Part shown: positions 8,693 through 17,433 of the stretch, piece after piece | Position numbering within the stretch: position 1 is the first letter of the stretch | Layout: each line of letters begins with the position of its first letter | NCBI GenBank assembly: GCA_947364715.1 | Contig: CANAUI010000007.1 | Span: 1-43,958 of the forward strand | Origin: an uncultured Clostridium sp. | GTDB taxonomy: Bacteria; Bacillota; Clostridia; TANB77; CAG-508 | Direction: 5' to 3' | DNA length: 43,958 nt | Translations under genes and position numbers: made by a program | The notes under the pieces: model-generated | Seen by the model: only the letters and a program-made list of their open reading frames with translations | What the model was told of the DNA's origin: nothing | The model's database searches: none

Positions 8693-9052
8693 ATGGTAAA
8701 TAATACAGATAGAAAAAAAGAAAGACAAAGAAGACATATGCGTGTAAGAAGAAAAATATCTGGAACAGCTGAAAGACCAAGATTATGTGTATATAGAAGT
8801 AATAATAATATTTATGCACAAATTATAGATGATGTTGCAGGAAATACATTAGTTTCAGCATCAACATTAGATAAAGAAATAAAAGTAAAACACTCAAATA
8901 AAGAAGCAGCTAAAGAAGTAGGAGCTTTAATAGCAAAAAGAGCAACTGATAAAAAAATTGTAGATGTTGTTTTTGATCGTGGTGGATACATATATCATGG
9001 TGTTGTTAAAGAGTTAGCTGAATCTGCAAGAGAAGGTGGACTTAAATTCTAA
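8693..9052 (+). CDS. rplR: Large ribosomal subunit protein L18
   Basis: The 119-residue L18 has [19 protein letters not shown], the C-terminal [20 protein letters not shown] and GGLKF end typical of 5S rRNA-binding L18. AAAGGAG precedes ATG 8693. The spacer to rplF is 194 bp because a repeat lies there. Confidence 0.97.
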   Translation: MVNNTDRKKERQRRHMRVRRKISGTAERPRLCVYRSNNNIYAQIIDDVAGNTLVSASTLDKEIKVKHSNKEAAKEVGALIAKRATDKKIVDVVFDRGGYIYHGVVKELAESAREGGLKF

Positions 9053-9079
9053 AAAATAAAAGGAGGGAAACAAAAACCA

Positions 9080-9565
9080 ATGGAAGAAAAGAATGAATTA
9101 AAAGAAAAAGTAGTTGCTATCAATAGAGTTGCTAAAGTTGTTAAAGGTGGTAGAACATTTAGATTTAGTGCAGTAGTAGTTGTTGGTGACGAAAATGGGC
9201 ATGTTGGTGTTGGTAATGGTAAAGCTGCAGAAGTTCCAGATGCTATTAAGAAAGCTATTCAAGAAGCAAAGAAAAACTTAATAGAAGTACCAATTGTAGA
9301 AACATCAGTACCTCATGAATATGTAGGAAAATTTGGTAGTGCAAAAGTTATGTTAAAACCAGCAGTTGTTGGTACTGGAGTTATAGCAGGAGGAAGTGTT
9401 AGACCAGTATTAGAACTTGCAGGATACAAAAATATAAGAACAAAAGTTATTGGAACAAACAATCCAAGAAATGTTGTTTATGCTACATTAGAAGGATTAA
9501 AATCAATGCAAACAATAGAACAAGTAGCTAAAAAAAGAGGTAAAAAAGTAGAAGATATTATGTAA
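9080..9565 (+). CDS. rpsE: Small ribosomal subunit protein S5
   Basis: The 161-residue S5 shows the S5 signature [19 protein letters not shown] and [20 protein letters not shown], and the C-terminal domain with [17 protein letters not shown]. It acts in decoding accuracy and mRNA entry. In most Firmicutes rpmD (L30) follows it; here only 45 bp separate its stop from rplO. Confidence 0.97.
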   Translation: MEEKNELKEKVVAINRVAKVVKGGRTFRFSAVVVVGDENGHVGVGNGKAAEVPDAIKKAIQEAKKNLIEVPIVETSVPHEYVGKFGSAKVMLKPAVVGTGVIAGGSVRPVLELAGYKNIRTKVIGTNNPRNVVYATLEGLKSMQTIEQVAKKRGKKVEDIM

Positions 9566-9610
9566 TTGTAAAAACAAGATAAAAATTTTAATAGGGAGGT
9601 GCAAACTGAA

Positions 9611-10045
9611 ATGAAACTAGGAGAATTAAAACCAGCTGTAAGTAAAGTACAAAGAAATAGAGTAGGTCGTGGTAGTTCATCAGGAAATGGTAAAACAGCA
9701 GGTAGAGGTCATAAAGGTCAAAAAGCTAGATCTGGTGGAGGAGTAAGAAGAGGATTTGAAGGTGGTCAAACACCATTATATAGAAGATTACCAAAAAGAG
9801 GATTTACTAATATCCATGCTAAAACTTACACAGAAGTAACATTAAAAATGCTTAACTTATCTAAAGCAACAGATGTTACAGCTGAGACACTTTTAGAAGA
9901 AGGAATTATCGGAAAAATTAATGATGGAATTGTTATATTAGCAACAGGAAAATTAGAGAAAAAATTAAATATAAAAGCCAAAAGATTTACAGCAAAAGCA
10001 AAAGAAGAAATAGAAGCTTTAGGCGGAAAGGCAGAGGTGGTTTAA
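9611..10045 (+). CDS. rplO: Large ribosomal subunit protein L15
   Basis: This 144-residue L15 begins [20 protein letters not shown] and has the glycine-rich [20 protein letters not shown] tail, then [23 protein letters not shown] 9599 upstream in frame overlaps the GGGAGG ribosome binding site (9594-9599) and so cannot be the start; ATG 9611 lies 11 bases after it. The stop abuts the secY start. Confidence 0.96.
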   Translation: MKLGELKPAVSKVQRNRVGRGSSSGNGKTAGRGHKGQKARSGGGVRRGFEGGQTPLYRRLPKRGFTNIHAKTYTEVTLKMLNLSKATDVTAETLLEEGIIGKINDGIVILATGKLEKKLNIKAKRFTAKAKEEIEALGGKAEVV

Positions 10046-11368
10046 TTGTTTAAAACATTAAAAAATGCATTAAAAACACCTGATGTAAGAAAAAGACTAT
10101 TATATACATTATTACTAATCGTTGTATTTAGATTTGGATGTTATATAACTGTGCCTGGAGTAAATAGTATTGCTCTAAATGAAGCTATGGGCAATACACA
10201 AGGAATCGCAGGATTAATAGATATGATTTCTGGAGGAGCTTTTTCAAGATTTTCTGTTTTTGCGATGTCAATAAGTCCTTATATTACTGCTTCAATTGTT
10301 ATACAATTGTTAGCAATGATTATACCTTCATTAGAAAGATTAACTAAAGAAGGTGGAGAAGAAGGAAGAAAGAAAATAAATAAATATACAAAGATTTTAA
10401 CAATTGTACTTGCTTTAGTAGAGTCAATAGGTATATATATTGCATATAAATCAAGTGGAATATTTGTTGATAATTCATTCTTAACAGGAGCATTAGTTGT
10501 GGCAGGACTAGTAACAGGTACATCTATATTAATGTGGCTTGGAGATCAAATTACAAATAAAGGTATTGGAAATGGTATTTCATTGTTAATCTTTATTGGT
10601 ATTATTTCAGGATTGCCAAGTGGAGTTGTGAATTTATGGCAACTTATTGTAGTAAATGGAGCATTTAGTACAACAGGATTGTTATTAGCAATTTGTGTTC
10701 TTATAGGAGCAATTATTTTAATTGCAGGAGTTGTATTTGTACAACAAGCTGAAAGAAGAATACCTGTACAATATTCAAAAAGAGTTGTTGGAAGAAAAAT
10801 GGTAGGAGCACAAAATACACATATTCCATTAAAACTTGCTATGGCAGGAGTTATGCCAGTTATATTTGCTTCATCATTTATGACATTTCCAGCGATGATT
10901 ATTCAAATATTTGTACCAAATATTGCAAGTCAATCTGGATTTTTAGCAGGATTATATAATTTTTCAATTGCTACATCAACATCAAGTGTAGGAATTGGAT
11001 ATTCAATAGCTAATGCAATTGTATATTTATTACTAATTTTAGGATTTACATTTTTCTATACATATGCTACATTTAATCCAGCAGAAGTATCAAATAATAT
11101 TAAGAAAAATGGTGGATTTATACCTGGAATTAGAGCAGGAAAACCAACAACAGAATATTTGTCATCTGTTATTTCTAAATTAACATGTTTTGGTGGATTA
11201 TTCTTAGCAGTTATAGCAATTCTACCTATGTTGCTAAGATTTACAAACCTAAATATCGCATTTGGAGGTACATCAATTTTAATTGTTGTAGGTGTTGCTC
11301 TAGAAACAGTTCAACAATTAGAATCTTTATTGGCAATGAGACATTATAAAGGATTCTTAGAAAAATAA
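10046..11368 (+). CDS. secY: Protein translocase subunit SecY
   Basis: The 440-residue protein is the ten-helix channel of the Sec translocon. Visible are the N-terminal RKRLLYTLLLIVVFRFG helix, the plug-side GGAFSRFSVFAMSISPYITASI, and the AERRIPVQYSKR cytoplasmic loop before TM6. The start is TTG 10046 directly after the rplO TAA, with AGAGGTGG (10032-10039) as ribosome binding site inside rplO, so it is coupled to L15. It is the last gene before a strong terminator. Confidence 0.96.
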   Translation: MFKTLKNALKTPDVRKRLLYTLLLIVVFRFGCYITVPGVNSIALNEAMGNTQGIAGLIDMISGGAFSRFSVFAMSISPYITASIVIQLLAMIIPSLERLTKEGGEEGRKKINKYTKILTIVLALVESIGIYIAYKSSGIFVDNSFLTGALVVAGLVTGTSILMWLGDQITNKGIGNGISLLIFIGIISGLPSGVVNLWQLIVVNGAFSTTGLLLAICVLIGAIILIAGVVFVQQAERRIPVQYSKRVVGRKMVGAQNTHIPLKLAMAGVMPVIFASSFMTFPAMIIQIFVPNIASQSGFLAGLYNFSIATSTSSVGIGYSIANAIVYLLLILGFTFFYTYATFNPAEVSNNIKKNGGFIPGIRAGKPTTEYLSSVISKLTCFGGLFLAVIAILPMLLRFTNLNIAFGGTSILIVVGVALETVQQLESLLAMRHYKGFLEK

Positions 11369-11451
11369 AAGTGAATAGATAGTTTAAAGTTATTGTATAT
11401 GAAAAATTTTATATATGGTCAAGATAAGAAATATGTTTTTTCTATATAATT

Positions 11452-11496
11452 AAAAGCACAAAAGGTCAAATTAATAATTGAACTTTTGTGCTTTTT
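11452..11496 (+). terminator. Terminator of the S10-spc operon after secY
   Basis: AAAAGCACAAAAG (11452-11464) pairs with CTTTTGTGCTTTT (11483-11495), 13 bp without mismatch, extended inward by TCAA/TTGA, and ends in a T-run. It separates secY from adk. The 310-bp spacer from 11369 to 11678 holds this terminator, an R3 repeat and the adk promoter. Confidence 0.9.
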
Positions 11497-11500
11497 ATAT

Positions 11501-11569
11501 ATATCTATTTCATGGTATATTCGTTATTAATTCAAAAAAGAATATTTATCAATTGTGAATGTAACATCC
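11501..11569. repeat. R3 dispersed spacer repeat, copy a
   Basis: This 69-bp segment resembles 40613-40681 and, less well, 29483-29550. The shared core includes GTAYATT, TTAATTCA, AATATTT and GTAACA, and many differences from 40613 are transitions. AT-richness makes chance similarity possible, so this family is tentative. Confidence 0.4.
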
Positions 11570-11611
11570 AGAAGCAAAAATCAAAAAGTGTGTAATAGTG
11601 AAAAAAAATCC

Positions 11612-11640
11612 TTGAAAGTTTAGTTTTTTTGTAGTAGAAT
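11612..11640 (+). promoter_or_regulatory. Promoter of adk
   Basis: TTGAAA (11612-11617) and TAGAAT (11635-11640) are 17 bases apart, placing the start about 30 nt before the adk ATG. adk is therefore transcribed apart from secY, which ends at its own terminator. Confidence 0.7.
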
Positions 11641-11678
11641 AATTTAGTATAAGATTTGAATAAAGGAGAGCGTTAAAT

Positions 11679-12350
11679 ATGATATTAATAATGTTAGGAG
11701 CGCAAGGAACTGGAAAAGGAACAGTTGCTGGATTGGTTAGTAAAGAAACAGGATTACCACAAATTTCAACAGGGGATATATTTAGAAAAAAGATTAGTGA
11801 AAAAACACCATTAGGTATAGAAGCTGATAAATATATTTCTAAAGGAGATTTAGTACCAGATGAAGTAACTGTACCAATGGTAGAAGAGAGATTGTCATGG
11901 GAAGATGCAAAAAATGGTGTAATATTAGATGGATTCCCAAGAACAATTGAGCAAGCAGAAAAATTAGATGAAATCTTAAGTAAGAATGGAAATAAAGTAG
12001 ATTTAGTTATAAATTTAGTAACACCAAGAGAAGAATTAATTGATAGAATGTTAACAAGAAGAGTATGTACAAATCAAAAATGTAAAACAACATATAATAT
12101 AAAATTAAATCCACCAATACAAGAAGGAATTTGTGATAAATGTGGAGCACCATTAAAACAAAGAGAGGATGATTCTGATTCAGAAGCAATTAATAGAAGA
12201 TTAGAAATTTATGAAGAAAAAACAAGCCCATTAGTACAATATTACGATAAAAAAGGTGTATTAAGAACAGAAACTGTAAGTCTAAGTATTAATAGAATGG
12301 GAAAAAATGTAGCAGAAGATATTATTAATTTATTAAATGAAATAAATTAA
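11679..12350 (+). CDS. adk: Adenylate kinase
   Basis: The 223-residue enzyme interconverts ATP + AMP and 2 ADP. The P-loop GAQGTGKGT lies at residues 7-15, the AMP-binding STGDIFR near 30-36 and DGFPRT near 85. The lid carries a four-cysteine zinc site (CTNQKC and CDKC near residues 130-160), the Gram-positive form. AAAGGAGAG precedes ATG 11679. It has its own promoter and a terminator overlapping its stop codon. Confidence 0.97.
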   Translation: MILIMLGAQGTGKGTVAGLVSKETGLPQISTGDIFRKKISEKTPLGIEADKYISKGDLVPDEVTVPMVEERLSWEDAKNGVILDGFPRTIEQAEKLDEILSKNGNKVDLVINLVTPREELIDRMLTRRVCTNQKCKTTYNIKLNPPIQEGICDKCGAPLKQREDDSDSEAINRRLEIYEEKTSPLVQYYDKKGVLRTETVSLSINRMGKNVAEDIINLLNEIN

Positions 12351-12377
12351 AAGTTGATAAATATATTATCAACTTTT
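12349..12377 (+). terminator. Terminator of adk
   Basis: AAAAGTTGATAA (12349-12360) pairs perfectly with TTATCAACTTTT (12366-12377), a 12-bp stem with a 5-base loop that begins in the adk stop codon. The T-run is the four T of the stem followed by CTGTTT, so termination may be partial. Confidence 0.7.
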
Positions 12378-12446
12378 CTGTTTGCGATTAATATAAAAGG
12401 ATAAAATCCACATGTGAACAATCTTATATAGGAAGAAGGTGTAATA

Positions 12447-13217
12447 ATGGTAACAATAAAATCAAAAAAAGAAATAGAATTAATGAGAGAAGCTTGTAAG
12501 GTTGTTGCTATAACATATAAAGAATTAGAAGAAAAAATAAAGCCAGGAATGACTACATGGGAATTAGACGAAATTGCAGAAAAAACAATCAGAAGTTTAG
12601 GGGCAATTCCAGCTGAAAAAGGATATGATATAGGAATAAGAGGTGTTCCTAAATATCCAGCAACACTTTGTGTATCAATCAATGATGAAGTTATTCATGG
12701 AATACCTTCAAAACATAAAGTAATAAAAGAAGGTGATATTGTAAGTGTTGATACAGTTGCATTAAAAAATGGTTTTAATGGAGATGCTGCTAGAACATTT
12801 ATGATAGGAAATGTTTCTAAAGAAGCAAAAAGATTAGTTGAAGTTACTAAACAAGCTTTTTTTGAAGGAATTAAATATGCAAAACCAGGAAATAGAATTG
12901 GTGATGTTTGTCATGCTATTGGAGAATATGTTCATTCTCAAGGATATTCTGTTGTAAGAGAATTTCAAGGACATGGAATTGGAAGAGAAATGCATGAAGA
13001 CCCAGGCATACCAAATTATGGAAAAGCAGGTAGAGGAATTAGATTAGAGCCTGGTATGACATTAGCGATAGAACCTATGGTAATTCAAGGAAAACCAAAC
13101 ATTTTGGAGTTAGATGATGGTTGGACTATTGTTACAGAAGATGGAAGTTTATCAGCACATTATGAAAATACAATTTTAATTACAGAAAAAGAGCCAGAAA
13201 TCTTGACAATAGTTTAA
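12447..13217 (+). CDS. map: Methionine aminopeptidase type I
   Basis: The 256-residue enzyme removes N-terminal methionine from nascent proteins. The pita-bread metal ligands are present: histidine in NDEVIHGIP, Asp in SVDTVALKNGFNGDAART, His in QGHGIGREMHE and Glu in AIEPM and THE-like HYENTILIT. AAGAAGG precedes ATG 12447. Its last codons contain the promoter of the infA operon. No KOW-domain gene follows it, unlike many Clostridia. Confidence 0.96.
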   Translation: MVTIKSKKEIELMREACKVVAITYKELEEKIKPGMTTWELDEIAEKTIRSLGAIPAEKGYDIGIRGVPKYPATLCVSINDEVIHGIPSKHKVIKEGDIVSVDTVALKNGFNGDAARTFMIGNVSKEAKRLVEVTKQAFFEGIKYAKPGNRIGDVCHAIGEYVHSQGYSVVREFQGHGIGREMHEDPGIPNYGKAGRGIRLEPGMTLAIEPMVIQGKPNILELDDGWTIVTEDGSLSAHYENTILITEKEPEILTIV

Positions 13218-13231
13218 TTATGATGTATAAT
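13203..13231 (+). promoter_or_regulatory. Promoter of the infA-rplQ (alpha) operon
   Basis: TTGACA (13203-13208) and TATAAT (13226-13231) are 17 bases apart, identical in layout to the S10 promoter. The -35 box lies inside the end of map. The infA leader would be about 58 nt. Confidence 0.9.
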
Positions 13232-13295
13232 ACAATAGTTATTATGCACAATTGATGATTTTGTGTATAAATAGCTCTTTAAGGAGGGAAATAAT

Positions 13296-13514
13296 TTGTC
13301 AAAAGAAGATGTTATAGAAGTTGAGGGAGTAGTGGTTGAAGCACTACCAAATACAACATTTAAAGTAGAATTAGAAAATGGACATCAAATTTTAGCTCAT
13401 ATATCAGGTAAGCTAAGAATGAATTATATTAAAATTTTACCAGGGGATAAAGTAAAATTAGAGCTTTCACCTTATGATTTAAACAGAGGTAGAATTACTT
13501 GGAGAGCAAAATAA
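13296..13514 (+). CDS. infA: Translation initiation factor IF-1
   Basis: This 72-residue OB-fold protein has the IF-1 pattern [40 protein letters not shown] and [14 protein letters not shown]. It blocks the A site during initiation. The start is TTG 13296 after AAGGAGGG. It leads the operon with rpmJ, rpsM, rpsK, rpsD, rpoA and rplQ. Confidence 0.97.
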   Translation: MSKEDVIEVEGVVVEALPNTTFKVELENGHQILAHISGKLRMNYIKILPGDKVKLELSPYDLNRGRITWRAK

Positions 13515-13570
13515 AATAAATAAAAAATTAACCCAAATACATATATAAGTTATTTTAGGAGGTGCGAAAA

Positions 13571-13684
13571 ATGAAAGTAAGACCATCAGTAAAGAAAATA
13601 TGCGATAAATGTAAAGTAATAAAAAGAAAAGGGAGAATTAGAGTAATTTGCGAAAACCCTAAACACAAACAAAGACAAGGATAG
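13571..13684 (+). CDS. rpmJ: Large ribosomal subunit protein L36, zinc form
   Basis: The 37-residue product [20 protein letters not shown]... has the zinc ligands Cys11, Cys14, Cys27 and His32, the C+ form of L36. AGGAGGTG ends 4-5 bases before ATG 13571, giving a strong ribosome binding site. It lies in the usual place between infA and rpsM. Confidence 0.96.
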   Translation: MKVRPSVKKICDKCKVIKRKGRIRVICENPKHKQRQG

Positions 13685-13703
13685 TCTTAAAAACATGCTA
13701 ATG

Positions 13704-13835
13704 ACACAAATTAGATAGCGGCTGTGAAATCAGAAATGGTTTACATATCAAATTTGTGTTTATATATATGTCTTAAGAAAATTTAAAGACTGGGGTAAAC
13801 ACCAGTACATTTCACCTTTAGATATGATTAAGACA
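13704..13835 (+). promoter_or_regulatory. Two-domain structured RNA before rpsM
   Basis: In the 202-base rpmJ-rpsM spacer, ACACAAATT (13704-13712) pairs perfectly with AATTTGTGT (13751-13759). Then TGTCTTAA (13769-13776) pairs with TTAAGACA (13828-13835), enclosing a hairpin ACTGG/CCAGT (13789-13806). The second domain ends 36 bases before the rpsM ribosome binding site. The position matches that of the alpha-operon S4 target in Escherichia coli, but no sequence match to it was recognised. The regulatory role is inferred. Confidence 0.5.
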
Positions 13836-13886
13836 AAATAATTAAAGATAAAAGTAACAAAAAATATTTTGGAGGTGCAAAAACAT

Positions 13887-14255
13887 ATGGCTCGTATAGC
13901 AGGAATAGATTTACCTAAAGAAAAAAGAGTAGAAATAGGACTTACATATATCTATGGAATTGGTGTATCAAGTTCTAAAAAAATCTTAGAAAAAGCAGGA
14001 ATTAATCCTGATACTAGAGTAAAAGATTTGACTGATGATGAAGTTAATAGCATCAGAAAAGTTATTGATGAATCATACAAAGTAGAAGGTGACCTAAGAA
14101 GAGAAGTAGCTTTAAACATTAAGAGATTAACAGAAATTGGATGCTACAGAGGATTAAGACATAGAAGAGGTCTTCCAGTTAGAGGTCAAAGAACAAAAAC
14201 TAATGCTAGAACAAGAAAAGGTCCTAGAAAATTAGTTAGTAAAAGCAAAAAATAA
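13887..14255 (+). CDS. rpsM: Small ribosomal subunit protein S13
   Basis: The 122-residue S13 starts [19 protein letters not shown] and ends with the [20 protein letters not shown] signature. It lies in the 30S head and contacts P-site tRNA. The frame is open to 13869, but ATG 13887 gives the family start and follows GGAGG (13871-13875). An R1 repeat follows its stop. Confidence 0.97.
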   Translation: MARIAGIDLPKEKRVEIGLTYIYGIGVSSSKKILEKAGINPDTRVKDLTDDEVNSIRKVIDESYKVEGDLRREVALNIKRLTEIGCYRGLRHRRGLPVRGQRTKTNARTRKGPRKLVSKSKK

Positions 14256-14257
14256 TT

Positions 14258-14383
14258 AAAATAGATTAAAAGAATCAATATGCACATTTCTGATATTTAT
14301 TTCAAACCTAGATGTACAAATGTACACCTTCGGCTTGCAACAAATAACAAAAATGCACATCTCAATACTTTTAATCAATTTTA
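14258..14383 (+). repeat. R1 palindromic repeat, copy B (between rpsM and rpsK)
   Basis: AAAATAGATTAAAAG (from 14258) pairs with CTTTTAATCAATTTT (to 14382) with one mismatch. TGCACATTTC (14281-14290) pairs with AAAATGCACA, and a central hairpin TGTACA/TGTACA (14313-14326) sits inside. It has the same plan as copies A and C but a different outer arm. Like copy A it lies inside a transcribed ribosomal operon and has no U-run. Confidence 0.75.
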
Positions 14384-14481
14384 TAAAAATCGTAAGATTA
14401 AAAAAATCAAAATGAATATAAATTAAAGTCTATATAAAAATAGAATAATTTCACTTAGTATAGAGGAGGGAATTAAAAACA

Positions 14482-14880
14482 ATGGCAAACAAAAATACAA
14501 CTAGAAAACCAGTTGCTAGAAGAAATAGAAAAAATATCGAAAAAGGTCAAGCACACATTCATTCTAGTTTTAACAATACAATTGTAACAATTACAGATGT
14601 ACAAGGAAATGCAATTTCATGGGGAAGTGCTGGAGAATTAGGATTTAAAGGTTCTAGAAAGAGCACACCATATGCAGCTGGACAAGTTGCAGAAACAGCA
14701 GCAAAAGCAGCTATGGAACATGGATTAAAAACAGTTGAAGTATTTGTTAAAGGACCAGGTGCTGGTAGAGAAGCAGCAATAAGAGCTTTACAAACAGCAG
14801 GATTAGAATTAAGTAGTATTAAAGATGTAACACCAATACCACATAATGGTTGTAGACCACCAAAAAGAAGAAGAGTATAA
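14482..14880 (+). CDS. rpsK: Small ribosomal subunit protein S11
   Basis: The 132-residue S11 has [38 protein letters not shown] and the C-terminal [16 protein letters not shown]. It forms part of the platform around the mRNA exit. GAGGAGGG (14463-14470) precedes ATG 14482. The spacer before it (226 bp) is mostly repeat R1-B. Confidence 0.97.
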   Translation: MANKNTTRKPVARRNRKNIEKGQAHIHSSFNNTIVTITDVQGNAISWGSAGELGFKGSRKSTPYAAGQVAETAAKAAMEHGLKTVEVFVKGPGAGREAAIRALQTAGLELSSIKDVTPIPHNGCRPPKRRRV

Positions 14881-14936
14881 TTCAAGTAAAAAAAAGGGTG
14901 AACATATTAAAAAGGTCAATAGTAAAACATGATGAG

Positions 14937-14998
14937 AGGAAATAACCTTTAGCATAAGTGGAGTTGACCAAGATATAAGGTGTGTTCCCTGACATTAA
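14937..14998 (+). repeat. Spacer element AGGAAATAACC...CCCTGACATTAA before rpsD
   Basis: AGGAAATAACC (14937-14947) can pair with GGTGTGTTCCCT (14979-14990) around an internal loop, and the GACATTAA box follows before the rpsD ribosome binding site. The two arms are almost the same as before rplQ, although the loop here is 31 bases instead of 8, so the arms rather than the loop are kept. Confidence 0.6.
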
Positions 14999-15015
14999 TG
15001 GAAAGGAGAAATAAA

Positions 15016-15642
15016 ATGGCAAGATATAAAGACGAACAATGTCGTAGATGCCGTAGAGAAGGACAAAAATTGTTCTTAAAAGGTGATAGATGTTATTCAG
15101 ATAAATGTAGTATTTCAAGAAGAAATTATGCACCAGGACAACATGGACAAAAAAGAACAAAACTTTCTGAATACGGAACTCAATTAAGAGAAAAACAAAA
15201 AACAAAAGCATATTATGGAGTTGGAGAAAAACAATTTAGAAAATATTTTGAAATGGCTTCAAATAAAAAAGGTGTAACAGGTGAAAACTTATTACAAATC
15301 TTAGAAAGTAGATTAGATAATGTTGTATATAGATTAGGATTTGGAACATCAAGAGCACAAGCAAGACAATTTGTTAATCATGCTCAATTTGAAGTAAATG
15401 GTCAAAAAGTAAATATTCCATCTTATTTAGTAAAACCAGGAGACGTTATTACTGTAAGAGAAATGAAAAAAGATAATTCAACAATCAAAGCTAATATTGA
15501 AGAATCAGCTAAAAGACCAGTTCCAACTTGGTTAGAAAAAGACAACGAAAAAATCAGTGGTAAAGTATTAAGATTAGCGTCTAGGGAAGATATTGATATT
15601 CCAATTGAAGAACATTTAATAGTAGAGCTTTACTCAAAATAA
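15016..15642 (+). CDS. rpsD: Small ribosomal subunit protein S4, zinc form
   Basis: The 208-residue S4 has an N-terminal zinc site (Cys9, Cys12, Cys26, Cys31) and a C-terminal S4 RNA-binding domain ([20 protein letters not shown] near residue 95). It initiates 30S assembly and often autoregulates its mRNA. The frame is open to 14980, but ATG 15016 gives MARYKDEQC and follows AAAGGAG. Unlike Bacillus, where rpsD stands alone, it is in the alpha operon. Confidence 0.97.
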   Translation: MARYKDEQCRRCRREGQKLFLKGDRCYSDKCSISRRNYAPGQHGQKRTKLSEYGTQLREKQKTKAYYGVGEKQFRKYFEMASNKKGVTGENLLQILESRLDNVVYRLGFGTSRAQARQFVNHAQFEVNGQKVNIPSYLVKPGDVITVREMKKDNSTIKANIEESAKRPVPTWLEKDNEKISGKVLRLASREDIDIPIEEHLIVELYSK

Positions 15643-15752
15643 TAGTAAAAATTAGTTATAAAGGTTTGATAGAAACTGTAATGATTTTACTAAAAAAACC
15701 TATGAAGTTTGTAAAAAGTTTGAGATATAATCTCGAATATTAGGAGGTAAAA

Positions 15753-16700
15753 ATGATAGAATTTGAAAAGCCAAATATTGAATGTCTGGAGGTAGATGAT
15801 ACAAAAAATTATGCAAAATTTGTATGTGAACCATTAGAAAGAGGATATGGAGTAACAATTGGAAATTCTTTAAGAAGAATATTACTTTCATCACTACCAG
15901 GATGTGCAATAACAAGTGCTAAGATTGATGGTGTATTACATGAATTTTCAACAGTATCAAATGTTGTAGAAGATGTACCAGAAATTATAGTAAACTTAAA
16001 AAATGTTAGGTTAAAATTTGAAGAAAATGAAGAAAAAATCTTGAGAATAGACCATAGAGGTGAAGGTGAAGTATTGGCAGGAGATATTATTACTGATGGA
16101 ACAGTAGAGATATTAAATCCAGATTTACATATTGCAACTGTTTCAGAAGGTGGTCACTTAAATATTGAAATGACTGCTGATAGAGGAAGAGGATATAATT
16201 CTTCTGAAAAGAATAAGAAAACAAATCAAGATATATCTGTACTTCCAATAGATTCTATCTATACACCAGTAAAAAAAGTAAACTATCAAGTTGAAAATAC
16301 AAGAGTAGGACAAATGGTAGATTATGATAAGTTAGTGATAGAAGTATGGACAGATGGTAGTTTAAAAGCTCATGAGGCATTGAGTTTAGCTGCAAAAGTA
16401 ATGACAGGACATTTAGAATTATTTATTGATTTATCAGAAGCAGCTAAAAACACACAAGTTATGATTGAAAAAGAAGAATCAAAGAAAGAAAAAGTGTTAG
16501 AAATGTCAATTGAAGAATTAGAATTATCAGTAAGATCATTCAATTGTTTAAAAAGAGCAAATATTAGTACTGTTGAAGACTTAACAAACAAATCTGAAAC
16601 AGACATGATGAAAGTAAGAAATCTAGGTAAAAAATCATTTGATGAAGTAACAGCAAAATTACGTTCATTAGGATTAGATTTTGCGAAAGAAGATGAATAA
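15753..16700 (+). CDS. rpoA: RNA polymerase alpha subunit
   Basis: The 315-residue alpha subunit has the N-terminal dimerisation domain ([20 protein letters not shown] near residues 29-48) and the C-terminal DNA-binding domain ([30 protein letters not shown]). AGGAGG precedes ATG 15753. The 110-bp spacer before it has AGGTTT/AAACCT and GAGAT/ATCTC inverted repeats near the ribosome binding site but no clear promoter. Confidence 0.97.
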   Translation: MIEFEKPNIECLEVDDTKNYAKFVCEPLERGYGVTIGNSLRRILLSSLPGCAITSAKIDGVLHEFSTVSNVVEDVPEIIVNLKNVRLKFEENEEKILRIDHRGEGEVLAGDIITDGTVEILNPDLHIATVSEGGHLNIEMTADRGRGYNSSEKNKKTNQDISVLPIDSIYTPVKKVNYQVENTRVGQMVDYDKLVIEVWTDGSLKAHEALSLAAKVMTGHLELFIDLSEAAKNTQVMIEKEESKKEKVLEMSIEELELSVRSFNCLKRANISTVEDLTNKSETDMMKVRNLGKKSFDEVTAKLRSLGLDFAKEDE

Positions 16701-16714
16701 ATAAAATAAGAATA

Positions 16715-16754
16715 AGGAGATAACCAAAAGTGAGGTGTGTCCCCTGACATTTAA
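16715..16754 (+). repeat. Spacer element AGGAGATAACC...CCCTGACATTTAA before rplQ
   Basis: AGGAGATAACC (16715-16725) faces GGTGTGTCCCCT (16734-16745) across an 8-base loop and is followed by GACATTTAA and the rplQ ribosome binding site. It differs from the rpsD copy by one base in each arm. Confidence 0.6.
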
Positions 16755-16775
16755 ATAAAGAGGAAGGTGAAAAAA

Positions 16776-17303
16776 TTGGCTAAAAATAGAAAATTAGGTA
16801 GAAAAACAGATATCAGAATGGCAATATTAAAAACTTTAACAACAGATTTAATTATGTATGGTAAAATTGAAACAACTTTAGCAAGAGCAAAAGAAGTTAA
16901 ATCAATTGCAGATAGTGTAATTTCATTAGCAATTAAAGAAAAAGACAACTTTGAAGAAGTTGAAGTAAAAATTGTAAAAGCAAAATTAGATTCTAAAGGT
17001 AATAAAGTAACAGAATTAGTAAAAAGCAAAAATGGTAAAGAATATTTGAAAGTTGTTAAAGAAGAAACAACTGAAAAAAGACAAAAAGATATGCCATCAA
17101 GACTAAATGCTAGAAGAAAAATCATGAGAAAAGTAAACAAAGTAACAAATAGTGAAGGTAAAAATGTAGATTTACCAGCAAAACTATTTAATGAAATTGC
17201 TCCAAAATATGCAGGTAAAAATGTAGGAGGATATACTAGAATTTTAAGAGTAGGTCCTAGAAGAGGAGATGGAGCAGAAGTTGCTATATTACAATTAATA
17301 TAA
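16776..17303 (+). CDS. rplQ: Large ribosomal subunit protein L17 with internal insertion
   Basis: L17 starts MAKNRKLGRKTDIRMAILKT and ends VGGYTRILRVGPRRGDGAEV, as the family does, but is 175 residues where about 115-130 is usual. The extra part is a lysine- and glutamate-rich insertion at about residues 55-95 (from DNFEEVEVK to EETTEK). The start is TTG 16776, eight bases after AGGAAGG (16761-16767); GTG 16767 overlaps that site. It is the last gene of the operon. Confidence 0.94.
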   Translation: MAKNRKLGRKTDIRMAILKTLTTDLIMYGKIETTLARAKEVKSIADSVISLAIKEKDNFEEVEVKIVKAKLDSKGNKVTELVKSKNGKEYLKVVKEETTEKRQKDMPSRLNARRKIMRKVNKVTNSEGKNVDLPAKLFNEIAPKYAGKNVGGYTRILRVGPRRGDGAEVAILQLI

Positions 17304-17316
17304 TAAGAAATTTTAT

Positions 17317-17360
17317 GTGTGCGTCGGAATTTTTGATTTCATTAACGCACGCTTTTTTTT
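17317..17360 (+). terminator. Terminator of the alpha operon after rplQ
   Basis: GTGTGCGT (17317-17324) pairs with ACGCACGC (17345-17352), 8 bp with one G-U pair, followed by eight T. It is unusually GC-rich for this sequence. Confidence 0.9.
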
Positions 17361-17433
17361 AAATTAATCAATAGAAAAATGACACACCAAAACATGATAA
17401 ATTACATATAATAAAACCATGGGAGGCAATTAT

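Noticed and set aside
7498..17303. Reassignment of TGA as a sense codon
   Set aside because: Conserved tryptophans are encoded by TGG and TGA is used as a stop, for instance in dxs and accD.
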